From IMG/VR virus record IMGVR_UViG_3300044844_000349, positions 1 to 32,842 of that record: a stretch of DNA of 32,842 nucleotides; one strand, 5' to 3'. Position 1 is the stretch's first letter. Each line of letters starts with the position of its first letter. Source of the stretch: a virus. Positions 1 through 7,559 of this stretch are shown here, piece after piece. The notes below the pieces were generated by a model. It saw nothing but the letters and a program-made list of their open reading frames with translations, was not told the origin of the DNA and ran no database searches. A program made the translations under genes and the position numbers.

Positions 1-1291
1 CCATTGCACCAAAACAGGTGCTAGTATCTGTGCCTGCTGCTATAGCTAGTGTGAGTGGTGTTGCCACTCCTGTGAATGTGTTTCTTTCCAACTGAAACTT
101 GAATAGAGCCTCTTTGAGAACGTCAATAGAAGGTGATGCTTGTGTAGATGAATTAACGAATCCAGAAGCCATAACTCTACCACCAGTAATAGCGGTACCT
201 GAAATGGTATATTCAACGGCTGAGTCGGCGCTTGCTGGAGTCCATGATGATGTTGTAACCGTGCCTCCAGTTATGACCTGCCAGTTGAAATCTACACCAT
301 TACCACGACCTAGAATAGATAGAGCGGTCATAATAACGATAGCGTCCAATGCTGTTGATTTCAGTCTTATTGAAACAACTGGATAATATGTACCTGCTGT
401 AGTTAGTGCTTTTGGTGCTGTGATAACCGTACCAACTGCTTGCTGTGAACCTCGCAACTCATAACCACCTTCTGAAATAACAGAAGAACAGACTTGTTTC
501 ATCGTGCTATTGTTTGCTGTGACGGCTGTATTCTTGATTTCTTGACGCAACGGCAATGACGCTGTGGTCATGTATGTTGATGTGATTAGATTGGCGTGGT
601 GAAACGAATGACAATGAATTAGCTGACCATCAATAACGAAACCACATCTAACTGTACCAAGACCTAGCCACTCAACGTCAATAAACAAAATCTGTGCTTT
701 TGAAATGTCTAGTGTGATACCTGATGGGCTTGAAGCAACAGGACCAAGTAATGTGTCCATGTTCCAGTCGGCTTGATTTACTCTTGTTTCTGTGATTGTG
801 CCAGTGGTGTTTGATCTTTGAACAAATGAAAGTGTAGATCCATTAAGTTCAAGATAGATACCATTATCAGTGCCAAAGTAACCAACTCTCTGTCTGAGAT
901 TAGGCTTGGCTGTATTCATAACGAATGTGGATAAAATCTGTAATGACTTGCCTGGCTGATATGAGAATACTTTAGATGTCTCTCTAACGACCTCAGCATT
1001 AGCAGCCGTTGTCACATTCATATTAATTAGACCCTCTGTGATAGAGAAGGCATATGTAGAGTTGCCGGATGTGTTTGCTGTGTTCCAGAGTCCATTATCT
1101 TTGAAGCGATGGCTGGAATCGAATAGAGTGAGAGGAGTAGACATTCTGGCTCGGCCGAAAGCATCAACAGCCATACCCGTAGGATTAGCTGGACCAACCT
1201 GATTACCATACTGGTCGGCTAGCATTACTACTTCAAAGAGGGTTTTCTCTTGTGGTAGGTATTGATGTGAGTCTATTCGAAACTGAGCCAT
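1..1291 (-). CDS. Virion structural protein, C terminus outside window
   Basis: An open frame runs from an ATG at 1291 off the left edge (about 430 residues visible, beginning MAQFRIDSHQYLPQEKTLFE). A good ribosome site, AAGGAG, lies 7 bases before the ATG. The sequence is rich in Thr, Ser, Asn and Gly with beta-type periodicity, and has no obvious catalytic motif, signal peptide or membrane segment. The style (a shared PTGMAVDAFGRARMS-type N terminus, then beta-rich domains) matches virion proteins seen in T4-like marine and rhizobial phages, possibly tail, fibre or head decoration; this is recognition from memory, not a search. A CTAAATA late-promoter-like motif sits just upstream, consistent with late expression. 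The exact role is unknown. Confidence 0.75.
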   Translation of the reverse strand, partial: MAQFRIDSHQYLPQEKTLFEVVMLADQYGNQVGPANPTGMAVDAFGRARMSTPLTLFDSSHRFKDNGLWNTANTSGNSTYAFSITEGLINMNVTTAANAEVVRETSKVFSYQPGKSLQILSTFVMNTAKPNLRQRVGYFGTDNGIYLELNGSTLSFVQRSNTTGTITETRVNQADWNMDTLLGPVASSPSGITLDISKAQILFIDVEWLGLGTVRCGFVIDGQLIHCHSFHHANLITSTYMTTASLPLRQEIKNTAVTANNSTMKQVCSSVISEGGYELRGSQQAVGTVITAPKALTTAGTYYPVVSIRLKSTALDAIVIMTALSILGRGNGVDFNWQVITGGTVTTSSWTPASADSAVEYTISGTAITGGRVMASGFVNSSTQASPSIDVLKEALFKFQLERNTFTGVATPLTLAIAAGTDTSTCFGAM

Positions 1292-1313
1292 AAGTCTACT
1301 CCTTTATTCTATC

Positions 1314-1320
1314 TATTTAG
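1314..1320 (-). promoter_or_regulatory. Candidate late promoter CTAAATA
   Basis: CTAAATA on the minus strand, 23 bases before the ATG of the virion gene starting at 1291. It resembles the T4 late promoter TATAAATA. The same heptamer precedes another virion gene (32400-32406) and the plus-strand homing gene (21534-21540), which supports a shared function. Confidence 0.45.
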
Positions 1321-2031
1321 TCATAGCCCCATTTCAGTTTTTTGAATGATATATTCTTTAACGACACCGCTTCTTACAATGTCCTCAATGCCAAACTCAA
1401 TATGATCGAATGAATCCATACGGCGAGTAACAGCCATCAACTCTTTAATGCCAGTCTTGTCGTGTGGCTTATGCAAGTCTGTCTGTCTGTAGTCACCAGA
1501 GAAGATGATACGAGAGTTGTTACCAATTCTGGTCATAACTGTATCGATCTCTGAAAACGTCATATTCTCGCACTCGTCAACAATGATAATTGAGTCGTTA
1601 AACGTAGTACCACGCAAGAAGGATGTGGTAGTAAATTCGACTAGACCCTTTATCTTCAATATGCGATATCCATCACCACGACCAAATAGATCGTCACAAA
1701 TCTCTTGATAGGGTTGTTCATATACTTCCGCTTTTTGTTTCTCGGTACCTGGTAGGAAGCCCATGTCTCTGGATGGTACTACGGAGCGGATGATAACAAC
1801 CTTTTTATATATGTCGGATGTTAAAACGTCATTGATTGCCAAATAAGATGACAGGAATGTTTTACCAGTTCCTGCATAACCATGTAGCATGAGATTAGCG
1901 CCGGCATAATAAGCATCCCACACTCTTTGCTGATTTACTGTTAGCGGACGAATGTGGCGTAGTTCAAAGTGGTTCTTTTCGGCATGGTTCTCATTAGGCT
2001 GGTTATTATTTCTTCTACTCTTGCGTGACAT
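1321..2031 (-). CDS. phoH: PhoH-family ATPase
   Basis: A 236-residue P-loop ATPase of the PhoH family, found in most T4-like marine and rhizobial phages; its role is unproven but linked to RNA metabolism and phosphate stress. Walker A is GYAGTGKT (51-58), Walker B is IIIVDE (148-153), and a sensor-like stretch RIIFSGDYRQ follows (174-183), as in the PhoH/RecD-like fold. The length is typical of phage PhoH. I chose the ATG at 2031 because the longer frame (to 2202) would have to read through a terminator hairpin at 2071-2109 and overlap the neighbouring gene. The ribosome site before 2031 (AAAGG) is modest. The N terminus is basic (MSRKSRRNNN). Confidence 0.92.
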   Translation of the reverse strand: MSRKSRRNNNQPNENHAEKNHFELRHIRPLTVNQQRVWDAYYAGANLMLHGYAGTGKTFLSSYLAINDVLTSDIYKKVVIIRSVVPSRDMGFLPGTEKQKAEVYEQPYQEICDDLFGRGDGYRILKIKGLVEFTTTSFLRGTTFNDSIIIVDECENMTFSEIDTVMTRIGNNSRIIFSGDYRQTDLHKPHDKTGIKELMAVTRRMDSFDHIEFGIEDIVRSGVVKEYIIQKTEMGL

Positions 2032-2070
2032 ATATTTGCCTTTGTTTTTATCGTTAGGCACATCATCATA

Positions 2071-2109
2071 ACAAAAAGAGGTCGCAGCCTTTTTACGGGC
2101 TCGACCTCT
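2071..2109 (-). terminator. Rho-independent terminator upstream of phoH
   Basis: On the minus strand AGAGGTCG-AGCC pairs with GGCT-CGACCTCT (12 bp with one bulged G, 8-base loop), followed by TTTTTGTT. It lies 32 bases after the stop of the 87-residue gene and 40 bases before the phoH ATG, so it separates phoH from the upstream operon. phoH therefore needs its own promoter or read-through; I see no clear sigma70 promoter in the 40-base gap. Confidence 0.85.
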
Positions 2110-2140
2110 AAACTTTTTTGAAGGTGTCTGGTCTGTCAGG

Positions 2141-2404
2141 TTAAATCTCCTTAGGGATATCCCAACGCTTACTTGCGACGGCCGAAGCCTCAGGCACAGC
2201 ACTCTTGATACGACCTAATACATACTTTTGGAAGTCGGCTGGGGGTTTGGTTACACCGATATTGACAGGATCAACCATTGTGAAGTTGCGAATGACTTGC
2301 TGCAACTGTGGGTTGTTCTTTTCGTATTCATCACGTTCTGCAATGGTCATGGTGTTAGTAAATTCTTCACCAGTCTCTTTGTTCATCCACGTATAGTTAG
2401 GCAT
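2141..2404 (-). CDS. Conserved small phage protein (paralogue 1 of 2)
   Basis: 87 residues beginning MPNYTWMNKETGEEF. It is clearly related to the product of the adjacent gene (2404-2598): both share MP-Y-x(3)-K-TGE-F, then M-S/T-x-E, D, and a run of acidic and Asn residues. This N-terminal pattern occurs in short proteins of T4-like cyanophages; the fold recalls the FmdB-type beta hairpin without its cysteines. No catalytic residues are evident. The ATG overlaps the stop of the upstream paralogue (TAATG), implying translational coupling. It is the last gene before the terminator at 2071-2109. The C terminus (about 50-87) is absent from the paralogue. Confidence 0.8.
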   Translation of the reverse strand: MPNYTWMNKETGEEFTNTMTIAERDEYEKNNPQLQQVIRNFTMVDPVNIGVTKPPADFQKYVLGRIKSAVPEASAVASKRWDIPKEI

Positions 2405-2598
2405 TATACATTTTCCTTTGGGTCATATGCTTTGTTATTCTTGAGACCGCCATTCATATTAGCACCGAGAAAGTGTGGTGCAGATAGTAACTTTTCAAGA
2501 TGTAGATTCTCTTCCATAAACTTGTCAAGTTCGGAGACAGACATAAAGGCGTCGAATGTCTCTCCTGTATTCTTATCACGAAACGAATATGTTGGCAT
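2404..2598 (-). CDS. Conserved small phage protein (paralogue 2 of 2)
   Basis: 64 residues beginning MPTYSFRDKNTGETF, a shorter relative of the next gene downstream. The start at 2598 is preferred over an upstream alternative because GAAGGAGG lies just before it and the ATG overlaps the TAA of the preceding gene (TAATG). The tandem pair looks like a local duplication followed by divergence. Function unknown. Confidence 0.78.
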   Translation of the reverse strand: MPTYSFRDKNTGETFDAFMSVSELDKFMEENLHLEKLLSAPHFLGANMNGGLKNNKAYDPKENV

Positions 2599-3164
2599 TA
2601 TGCCTCCTTCAACCACTCTGGCGCATTGCGCTTTTTCCACTTGTGCAAATGTGCCTTGCCATACTTATAGTAGTTCCGATAGTTAGCAATCGGATCTTCT
2701 GATATGATGTATTTAGCATCCATCGCACTCGGCGGAGTGGTAAAAGCGTTGTTTGTCATATTGTTTGGATGATCAGCAAGCAACGTGAGTAAGCCGCTTG
2801 ACTCAATCTTATGGACTTTGCCATAGCGATATGTATATTCTTTACAATGCTCGGCCATATACACCCACAAGAAAGCATAGTTACAATGCGACTCACGAGC
2901 CCAAATAGCACACGGGTGATTGACATGCGTGGCAGAATACATAGCAGTCTCACGAGCATCAGGCAGAAGCCAGCGTTTAATCTTGCGATAACGAACAGGG
3001 AAACTACCGGCAACCGGTTTATTCTCAACATACTGGATGCCGTCAAGAATACGGTGAGCGGTAGACAAGAGTTGGGCACTCTCAAGGATCATCTTGATGC
3101 AATGAGAATCGACTGCCCACTTGGCACAATTTTCAGCTTGTTCATCGATAAAAAACATATTCAT
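2598..3164 (-). CDS. Conserved phage protein of unknown function
   Basis: 188 residues, soluble, rich in His, Cys, Trp and Tyr. Conserved-looking blocks are an early D-x-HCIKMILESAQLL-TAHR segment, a central HPCAIWARES-x(2)-NYAFLW segment and an EYTYRYGKVHK segment. I recognise these blocks from proteins of T4-like cyanophages and other large phages, but know no assigned activity; the His/Cys/Glu content could indicate metal binding. It overlaps the cREC gene by four bases (ATGA) and the next gene by one, so it belongs to the ligase operon. Confidence 0.8.
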   Translation of the reverse strand: MNMFFIDEQAENCAKWAVDSHCIKMILESAQLLSTAHRILDGIQYVENKPVAGSFPVRYRKIKRWLLPDARETAMYSATHVNHPCAIWARESHCNYAFLWVYMAEHCKEYTYRYGKVHKIESSGLLTLLADHPNNMTNNAFTTPPSAMDAKYIISEDPIANYRNYYKYGKAHLHKWKKRNAPEWLKEA

Positions 3165-3544
3165 ACGAAACGATCCTTCATAAAGTTGGCCATATAGCGG
3201 CGGATATTCTCAGCGCCAACGGGATTAGCTGAATGAACGCCATAGTCAAAGTCATTCAGACATACATCATTATCCATAACCCACTGGCAGAACCACTTGG
3301 CAAAGTCGTAGCCAGTAAATTCATATGGTTTACCACGAGCAGTATCGTCCATAAACTCATCCATAGGACCATATTCTGACTCAAGATTATAATGAACATC
3401 GGCCAGATCATGATCAAAGGAGATATAATACGGCAGACCGTAGTTCGTAACCATCCACACGGCATCGTGGTAGTTACGAGCAATACGCCAGTCGGGATGC
3501 AGGTCAGGATAACGCAGGTCATCCAGGTAGAGTTTGTATTTCAC
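3161..3544 (-). CDS. cREC: cyclic-phosphate-processing receiver-domain protein
   Basis: About 127 residues. Motifs of the cREC family are plain: LYLDDLRYP (6-13), SFDHDLADV (42-50), FTGYDFAKW (76-84) and HSANPVGAENI (104-114). The family was named by comparative genomics as a receiver-like domain predicted to process cyclic-phosphate ends in RNA repair; biochemical proof is limited. I place the start at GTG 3544, which overlaps the ligase stop as GTGA, the usual spacing here; a TTG at 3565 would add seven residues but lies inside the ligase. The association with a ligase and, further on, RtcB suggests a role in RNA end repair (inference). Confidence 0.82.
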   Translation of the reverse strand: MKYKLYLDDLRYPDLHPDWRIARNYHDAVWMVTNYGLPYYISFDHDLADVHYNLESEYGPMDEFMDDTARGKPYEFTGYDFAKWFCQWVMDNDVCLNDFDYGVHSANPVGAENIRRYMANFMKDRFV

Positions 3545-4665
3545 AGGTCTCTCTTGCCTTTCCAAAATGCCACGACAACAGGGAAACGGAGTTTACCGTC
3601 ATCAGTCTTATTCTGATACCGTACCGTTACGCTTGTATAACCATGATCATTATACAACAGGTCTTTCAACATGTCAAATGATCCTCGCACTCCTGCAAAC
3701 TGCGTCGTTCCGTCTTTCAAACGGATTTCAATCCGCTTGGCTGCACCTGCCCAGTTACCTTTACCTTCTTCGATGGAGACGATTTCAAATTCATCGTCCT
3801 CAAACTCCTTATGTTTGATAAGATTTCTAGAACGCTTACCTTCATAAGGTGAGTCGATAACACGAAGCATTTGACCCTCATATCCACTTTCGAGATATTC
3901 ACCGAGCATCATTTGAATGTCGTGTTCATCCTGAATATTAGAGGTCTTTACTGCTTGCACAATCGGATAATAACGATTACCAAAAGAGTTACCATGACTA
4001 ATATGACGATTGATAAAGGCAAGTCGATCAACGAACGGACCATCCATAATCACATCATAGACATGATACTGAACCAACTTTGAAGCCTCAATATAGTCTT
4101 TTGTTTCAGGCTTAGTCTTACGAACAAGCGAGATAATCTTTTCGAAGTTATCTCTTAGTTCATGGTTATACAGTTCACCATCTAACACGGCATCGGGAAA
4201 TGCCTGAAAGAACGGATCAAGTGCCTCAAGAATATGAGGACAAGAAACAATGGGCTTACCATTGCGTGACTGCATACCATCTTTGGAGATAAGGCAGCGA
4301 ACACCATCAAGTTTCGGCTGTGAGAAATACGGGAACTTGTTATGCTTCTTCGGATCATACTTGTCGGCCAACATGCACTCAAAGAATTTAGCACCAAAGT
4401 AAATAGACTCACCAACAGAGGTGTGATATTTACCCTGGTTCTGTTTCTTTGTATATTCAGCATCAACCTCGGCCTTCACCTGCTCGGCAACAGTCGTCGC
4501 ATTAGAACGACCAACGTTCTTGGCCTCAGGATACTGCCAACCAGAAACTACAATCTTGCCACCTTCGATGCCAGAATGTGTGCGATACTTTTCGTTATCG
4601 TATTCCATCCACCAGACACGAGTTTTGCCCGTGGTGTCGATCTTGTAGAGTTTGTCGGCGTTCAT
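3541..4665 (-). CDS. ATP-dependent DNA ligase
   Basis: 374 residues. Nucleotidyltransferase motifs are in order: motif I QPKLDGVR with the adenylated lysine K118, motif III LDGELYN (161-167), motif IV EGQMLRV (263-269), motif V LIKHKEF (282-288), then an OB-fold region with VTVRYQNKT near 346-354. The first 70 residues look like a WGR-type beta domain. It would seal nicks in phage DNA using ATP. It is shorter than T4 gp30 (487 residues), so closer to small phage ligases. It is placed between the cREC gene (4-base overlap) and a conserved small gene. RNA ligase activity is possible but the architecture favours DNA. Confidence 0.93.
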   Translation of the reverse strand: MNADKLYKIDTTGKTRVWWMEYDNEKYRTHSGIEGGKIVVSGWQYPEAKNVGRSNATTVAEQVKAEVDAEYTKKQNQGKYHTSVGESIYFGAKFFECMLADKYDPKKHNKFPYFSQPKLDGVRCLISKDGMQSRNGKPIVSCPHILEALDPFFQAFPDAVLDGELYNHELRDNFEKIISLVRKTKPETKDYIEASKLVQYHVYDVIMDGPFVDRLAFINRHISHGNSFGNRYYPIVQAVKTSNIQDEHDIQMMLGEYLESGYEGQMLRVIDSPYEGKRSRNLIKHKEFEDDEFEIVSIEEGKGNWAGAAKRIEIRLKDGTTQFAGVRGSFDMLKDLLYNDHGYTSVTVRYQNKTDDGKLRFPVVVAFWKGKRDL

Positions 4666-4668
4666 TGC

Positions 4669-5043
4669 TTAACATCCTTCGTCGGATATGATTTCTAAAC
4701 CAACATCGGGACCGAAGTTGATTTCTCTGCTAATTTGTTCTTCCCGATGTTTAACACTATCGAAGATAAAACGCAACTTGTTTTCTGTTGGCCAGAAACT
4801 TAGATAAGCGTTTTCACGATCAAATAGTTCCAGATATTCTTTCTCCGTGATAACACGATGGGAAAAGATATCTTCCGCAATATGATTCTGTGATACTTCT
4901 TCTAGTTTGTCTTGATAAGTTCCGGCTGTAATAGCGTCGGTCACATCATCAAGAGCATAATCATTTGGCTCACTATCAGGTAGTCGCACAACATATGTGT
5001 GGCGGAATGTGGAAACAGTTTCGACTAGGACAAGTTTGGACAT
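4669..5043 (-). CDS. Conserved phage protein, unknown function
   Basis: 124 residues, acidic, beginning MSKLVLVETVSTFRHTYVVR. The opening block (LVLVETVSTFRHTYVV), a middle SQNHIAEDIFSHRVITEKEY block and an AYLSFWP segment are a recurring pattern in small proteins of T4-like and other large phages. No enzyme motif is visible. It ends three bases before the ligase ATG, so is co-transcribed with it. Confidence 0.8.
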   Translation of the reverse strand: MSKLVLVETVSTFRHTYVVRLPDSEPNDYALDDVTDAITAGTYQDKLEEVSQNHIAEDIFSHRVITEKEYLELFDRENAYLSFWPTENKLRFIFDSVKHREEQISREINFGPDVGLEIISDEGC

Positions 5044-5047
5044 TATA

Positions 5048-5254
5048 TCAACTCCGTTCGATTAAGTCAAGTAGATTAGTTAGGAAACGTTCCTCTTGAC
5101 TACACTGACCGACAATACCTTCCCACACAGGATCAATCTTTGCAGTCTGGGCAAAATCATGTTTGATACGCCGCAGATCGGCTAGTCTATTATAAATCTT
5201 TTCTTTGATTTCGATTAGTGCCACATCGGCGCTTTTAGTTAGAAACTCTGTCAT
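5048..5254 (-). CDS. Small helical protein, unknown
   Basis: 68 residues, predicted mostly helical with heptad-like Leu/Ile spacing (ALIEIKEKIYNRLADLRRI). The ATG overlaps the stop of the upstream gene (ATGA at 5251-5254), and it ends four bases before the next ATG. I do not recognise the family. Confidence 0.7.
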   Translation of the reverse strand: MTEFLTKSADVALIEIKEKIYNRLADLRRIKHDFAQTAKIDPVWEGIVGQCSQEERFLTNLLDLIERS

Positions 5255-5667
5255 TCTACCACCTCTAGTTTATCTTTATTCACTTTCAATGTTACTTTCT
5301 TACAGGCATCAACATTACCAACCAGCTTGGTATAGTCACGACCACCATCAATAGCAACTGGACCGCACTCCCGATAATCATGACGATAACGAGAATAATA
5401 CACATCATCACCAACCTGAATACCCTCGAAAGGTTCAGTAGCGGTGATGCCATTGGTGATCATGAACTGTTCGCCATTATGATACAAGGCAAAGTAGTTT
5501 GAACCCTGCGGATGGGCTTCTTCTGTATAAAAGATGGCTGCAGGAAAGTTCGCCCAGCCATGCTTGCCTTTGATACAAGACTCCATAACGAATGTAGCCT
5601 TATACATATTCTCCATCTTGGCGATGCCATCGACCTTTAGAAAGGTACATTCATTATGGATTTTCAT
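5251..5667 (-). CDS. Hypothetical protein, 138 residues
   Basis: Starts at ATG 5667, preceded by CGGAG and overlapping the stop of the 50-residue membrane gene (ATGA). A longer frame to 5727 would lie wholly inside that gene and is rejected. The product is soluble, with several aromatic/Gly turns (GKHGWANFPAAIFYTEEAHP) and a YYSRYRHDYRECGP segment; beta-rich. No known domain recognised. Confidence 0.72.
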   Translation of the reverse strand: MKIHNECTFLKVDGIAKMENMYKATFVMESCIKGKHGWANFPAAIFYTEEAHPQGSNYFALYHNGEQFMITNGITATEPFEGIQVGDDVYYSRYRHDYRECGPVAIDGGRDYTKLVGNVDACKKVTLKVNKDKLEVVE

Positions 5668-5816
5668 TCGTCTATTTCTCCGTAATACCAAGCATCCCAG
5701 GTGGCACCAATACATTTGATAAACCAATCAGGTCCAAATATGAGAACACCGACGGTTAGGATCACTCCTAGAAATGCTAATATCAATCGTGCTAGAATAT
5801 TATATACGATTGTCAT
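5664..5816 (-). CDS. Small membrane protein, 50 residues
   Basis: Frame from ATG 5816 to TGA 5664, overlapping both neighbours by four bases (ATGA). Residues 7-28 (ILARLILAFLGVILTVGVLI) form one membrane helix, followed by an aromatic tail ending in GEIDE. The overlaps at both ends make it convincing despite its size. Function unknown; phages often carry such peptides to alter the host envelope. Confidence 0.7.
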   Translation of the reverse strand: MTIVYNILARLILAFLGVILTVGVLIFGPDWFIKCIGATWDAWYYGEIDE

Positions 5817-5995
5817 TCGTCTATATCCTTTGAAAACATAAATGGGCCAAACTTATAGAACACATAAGGACGATTAGTGATAAACGTCCTCTTTCTCCGT
5901 TTGAGAATGGCCCAATACTTCGGATGCCATACGATACCCAAACCGTATTTACCCACATACAAGTGAATACTATCCTTGTTTTGTATCCAAAACAT
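5813..5995 (-). CDS. Small basic aromatic protein (HPKYW/FGP family, copy 1)
   Basis: 60 residues, basic and aromatic. A block VWHPKYWAI ... YKFGPFMF is also found in a 40-residue gene at 24364-24486 (IWNPKHWTF ... YRFGPLFV), so both belong to one tiny paralogous family. No signal or transmembrane segment is evident. The stop overlaps the next ATG (ATGA). Function unknown. Confidence 0.7.
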   Translation of the reverse strand: MFWIQNKDSIHLYVGKYGLGIVWHPKYWAILKRRKRTFITNRPYVFYKFGPFMFSKDIDE

Positions 5996-5998
5996 AGA

Positions 5999-6205
5999 TT
6001 AGTTACCATTCAGGTTCAGATTGACATTGTTATTGCGGAGATTGTTATTCGCCACATTGTATTCAAAGCAAGCCTTACTATTCGGGTCACCACTTTTCAT
6101 ACACTGACCCATTAGATAACCATTATAGACTACGCCGATCAAACCAATAATAAACACGATAGCGAAGATAAGGCCGAAGCCACCAAAGAAACGATCATGA
6201 TTCAT
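5999..6205 (-). CDS. Single-pass membrane protein, 68 residues
   Basis: Residues 8-32 (FGGFGLIFAIVFIIGLIGVVY) form a membrane helix; the remaining 36 residues contain two Cys and an Asn-rich tail (ANNNLRNNNVNLNLNGN). The ATG overlaps the SWIM gene stop (ATGA). Unknown function; co-expressed with two other envelope-type peptides. Confidence 0.72.
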   Translation of the reverse strand: MNHDRFFGGFGLIFAIVFIIGLIGVVYNGYLMGQCMKSGDPNSKACFEYNVANNNLRNNNVNLNLNGN

Positions 6206-6543
6206 TTTCTAACTCCATCGATATGAGAGCATTTACTACGATACTTATATGCGGTGCAGGTGCATGAATAACGCTTGAACGGACCCGCAGTTACGACATA
6301 CTTGTTATCAACGATTGAAACATTATCCCCACGATTTGACTTGTCGACCCAGGCCTGAATAACATCACGCTTATCAAGTATGCGAACCGGAGCATCAATG
6401 TCACCTGTAGTGAGAAAAAACTCATTCTCTGATAGCCATGAGGAACGTGGGACAACATGCCCCACATATTCAACCTCTGACGGACTATAAGCAAGCCCAT
6501 TAGGCTTGAACGCCGTTTTATATCGTAGTTTGACAAGAGACAT
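6202..6543 (-). CDS. SWIM zinc-finger protein
   Basis: 113 residues. The C terminus reads YSCTCTAYKYRSKCSHI (93-109), the CxC...CxH signature of a SWIM zinc finger, a small nucleic-acid or protein-binding module. The rest is beta-rich with no further motif. Family knowledge: SWIM domains usually accompany other domains, so a minimal phage version may act as a binding adaptor. The start overlaps the upstream stop by one base. Confidence 0.75.
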   Translation of the reverse strand: MSLVKLRYKTAFKPNGLAYSPSEVEYVGHVVPRSSWLSENEFFLTTGDIDAPVRILDKRDVIQAWVDKSNRGDNVSIVDNKYVVTAGPFKRYSCTCTAYKYRSKCSHIDGVRK

Positions 6544-6803
6544 TAGAGAACCTTCATGTCGATTGTAGCATCAAAGAACGTTTTGATTTCACGTTCAAAG
6601 TATTCATTCTTTACACAGCCATCTTTCCAGGCTAAGAAAGAATGATACAGGTTATGTATTTCATCTAGTGTGCGGTGTAGTGCCTCCACATCTTCATCAA
6701 TCTGACCCTTTTCCAAAACACGATAGCCACGACGCTCGACGTTCTCAATGAGGTCATCAGTGTCGATATCGCTAATGTCGATTTGCACATTGACGTAAGA
6801 CAT
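6543..6803 (-). CDS. Conserved small acidic phage protein
   Basis: 86 residues, acidic. The N terminus MSYVNVQIDISDIDTDDLIE with its repeated Asp-Ile pattern is common in short phage proteins near replication or regulation genes. A strong AGGAG lies before the ATG. Probably helical after residue 20 with heptads around 45-60. Function unknown. Confidence 0.75.
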   Translation of the reverse strand: MSYVNVQIDISDIDTDDLIENVERRGYRVLEKGQIDEDVEALHRTLDEIHNLYHSFLAWKDGCVKNEYFEREIKTFFDATIDMKVL

Positions 6804-6827
6804 GGAAGCACTCCTATTGTTTAGAGA

Positions 6828-7421
6828 TTAGATGCCAAGAGCCTTGAGGTCAAGACCTTCGATGCTATCCCAGTCACGGTCAACATTGAACGAGGTGCCA
6901 ACTTCACCTGACGTACCAAACTGTTCAGTCACATCGTCATATTCACGGACATTCTTGGGCTTAAACTTAGCACCCACAGCCTTCAACTTAGCAAGATTGG
7001 CTGCCTTGATATCAGCAACAGACTTGGAAGACTTAGCAGCAGCAACCTTGCGGGGAGCAGCGGGTGCAGCAGCCTTCTTGGGAGCCTTCACCTTAGCAGC
7101 CTTGGGGGCAGCAGGTGACTTAGCCTTGGCGACTTTAGCACCAATGCCACGAATATCAGCAGCGTTCTTCGGCTCGACGGAGCAGGTATAAGAAACGATC
7201 TTGCGACCGTCTTTCTGCACAGTGAAGTCAAAGCCGAGCAGACGCAGGAACGTGATATACTTGGCAGAATAGTTCTTAGAAGAACCGGCAGGACGGACAA
7301 GGTTGTCGATATCAGACGGGGAGACTGCCTTGCCGAGTTTAATCAAGTGGATGATCGGCTTGACACGACGAGCCATGGTATCAGCGGAACCAGCCCAAGC
7401 AGGAATGTTTACATTAGCCAT
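6828..7421 (-). CDS. Histone-H1-like protein with Ala/Lys-rich linker
   Basis: 197 residues from ATG 7421, chosen because AAAGGAG precedes it; in-frame codons back to 7451 lie in the leader. Residues 1-85 form a conserved phage domain (AWAGSADTMARRVKPI ... KYITFLRLLGFDFTV), probably a winged-helix fold. Residues about 98-145 are an Ala/Lys/Pro linker with H1-like repeats (KVKAPKKAAAPAAPRKVAAA). An acidic tail follows. Expected to bind DNA or RNA non-specifically, perhaps compacting phage DNA or competing with host nucleoid proteins (inference). It is the first gene after a perfect sigma70 promoter, so probably abundant and early. Confidence 0.8.
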   Translation of the reverse strand: MANVNIPAWAGSADTMARRVKPIIHLIKLGKAVSPSDIDNLVRPAGSSKNYSAKYITFLRLLGFDFTVQKDGRKIVSYTCSVEPKNAADIRGIGAKVAKAKSPAAPKAAKVKAPKKAAAPAAPRKVAAAKSSKSVADIKAANLAKLKAVGAKFKPKNVREYDDVTEQFGTSGEVGTSFNVDRDWDSIEGLDLKALGI

Positions 7422-7451
7422 ATTAGATACTCCTTTCATCATTATGATCAT

Positions 7452-7480
7452 ATAATAGCACGACCGGGAACATATGTCAA
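7452..7480 (-). promoter_or_regulatory. Sigma70 promoter (cassette A)
   Basis: TTGACA (7480-7475), 17-base spacer, TATTAT (7457-7452) on the minus strand, about 30 bases before the ATG of the H1-like gene. Immediately upstream lies the repeated hairpin element (7484-7532). Confidence 0.88.
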
Positions 7481-7483
7481 GAG

Positions 7484-7532
7484 AAATCGTATGTAAACAC
7501 CTGCGACATGTTGTCGCACCAATAGTCTATAG
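7484..7532 (-). repeat. Repeated upstream element, cassette A
   Basis: On the minus strand: CTATAGACTATTGG, hairpin TGCGACA-ACA-TGTCGCA (7518-7502), then GTTTACATACGATTT directly before the -35 box. Copies with the same order lie at 8490-8538 and 12548-12592, and a degenerate one at 11921-11952. The conserved text outside the promoter boxes points to a protein or RNA-polymerase contact, or to a terminator fused to a promoter. Confidence 0.8.
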
Positions 7533-7559
7533 AATGAGTAGAGTGTTGTCATACGATTT
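7484..7559. repeat. 17-base inverted repeat around cassette A hairpin
   Basis: AAATCGTATGTAAACAC at 7484-7500 (plus strand) is matched by its inverted copy at 7543-7559 with two mismatches. The arms enclose the smaller TGCGACA hairpin. The outer arm runs to within nine bases of the stop of the 7568-7780 gene. Confidence 0.75.

Noticed and set aside
99-386. 95-codon plus-strand frame
   Set aside because: Antisense to the partial virion gene, which is open across the whole interval.
2032-2202. N-terminal extension of PhoH
   Set aside because: It would include the terminator hairpin and overlap the neighbouring gene; the ATG at 2031 is the natural start.
7422-7451. Extended start of the H1-like protein
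   Set aside because: These codons lie in the mRNA leader containing the ribosome site AAAGGAG for ATG 7421.
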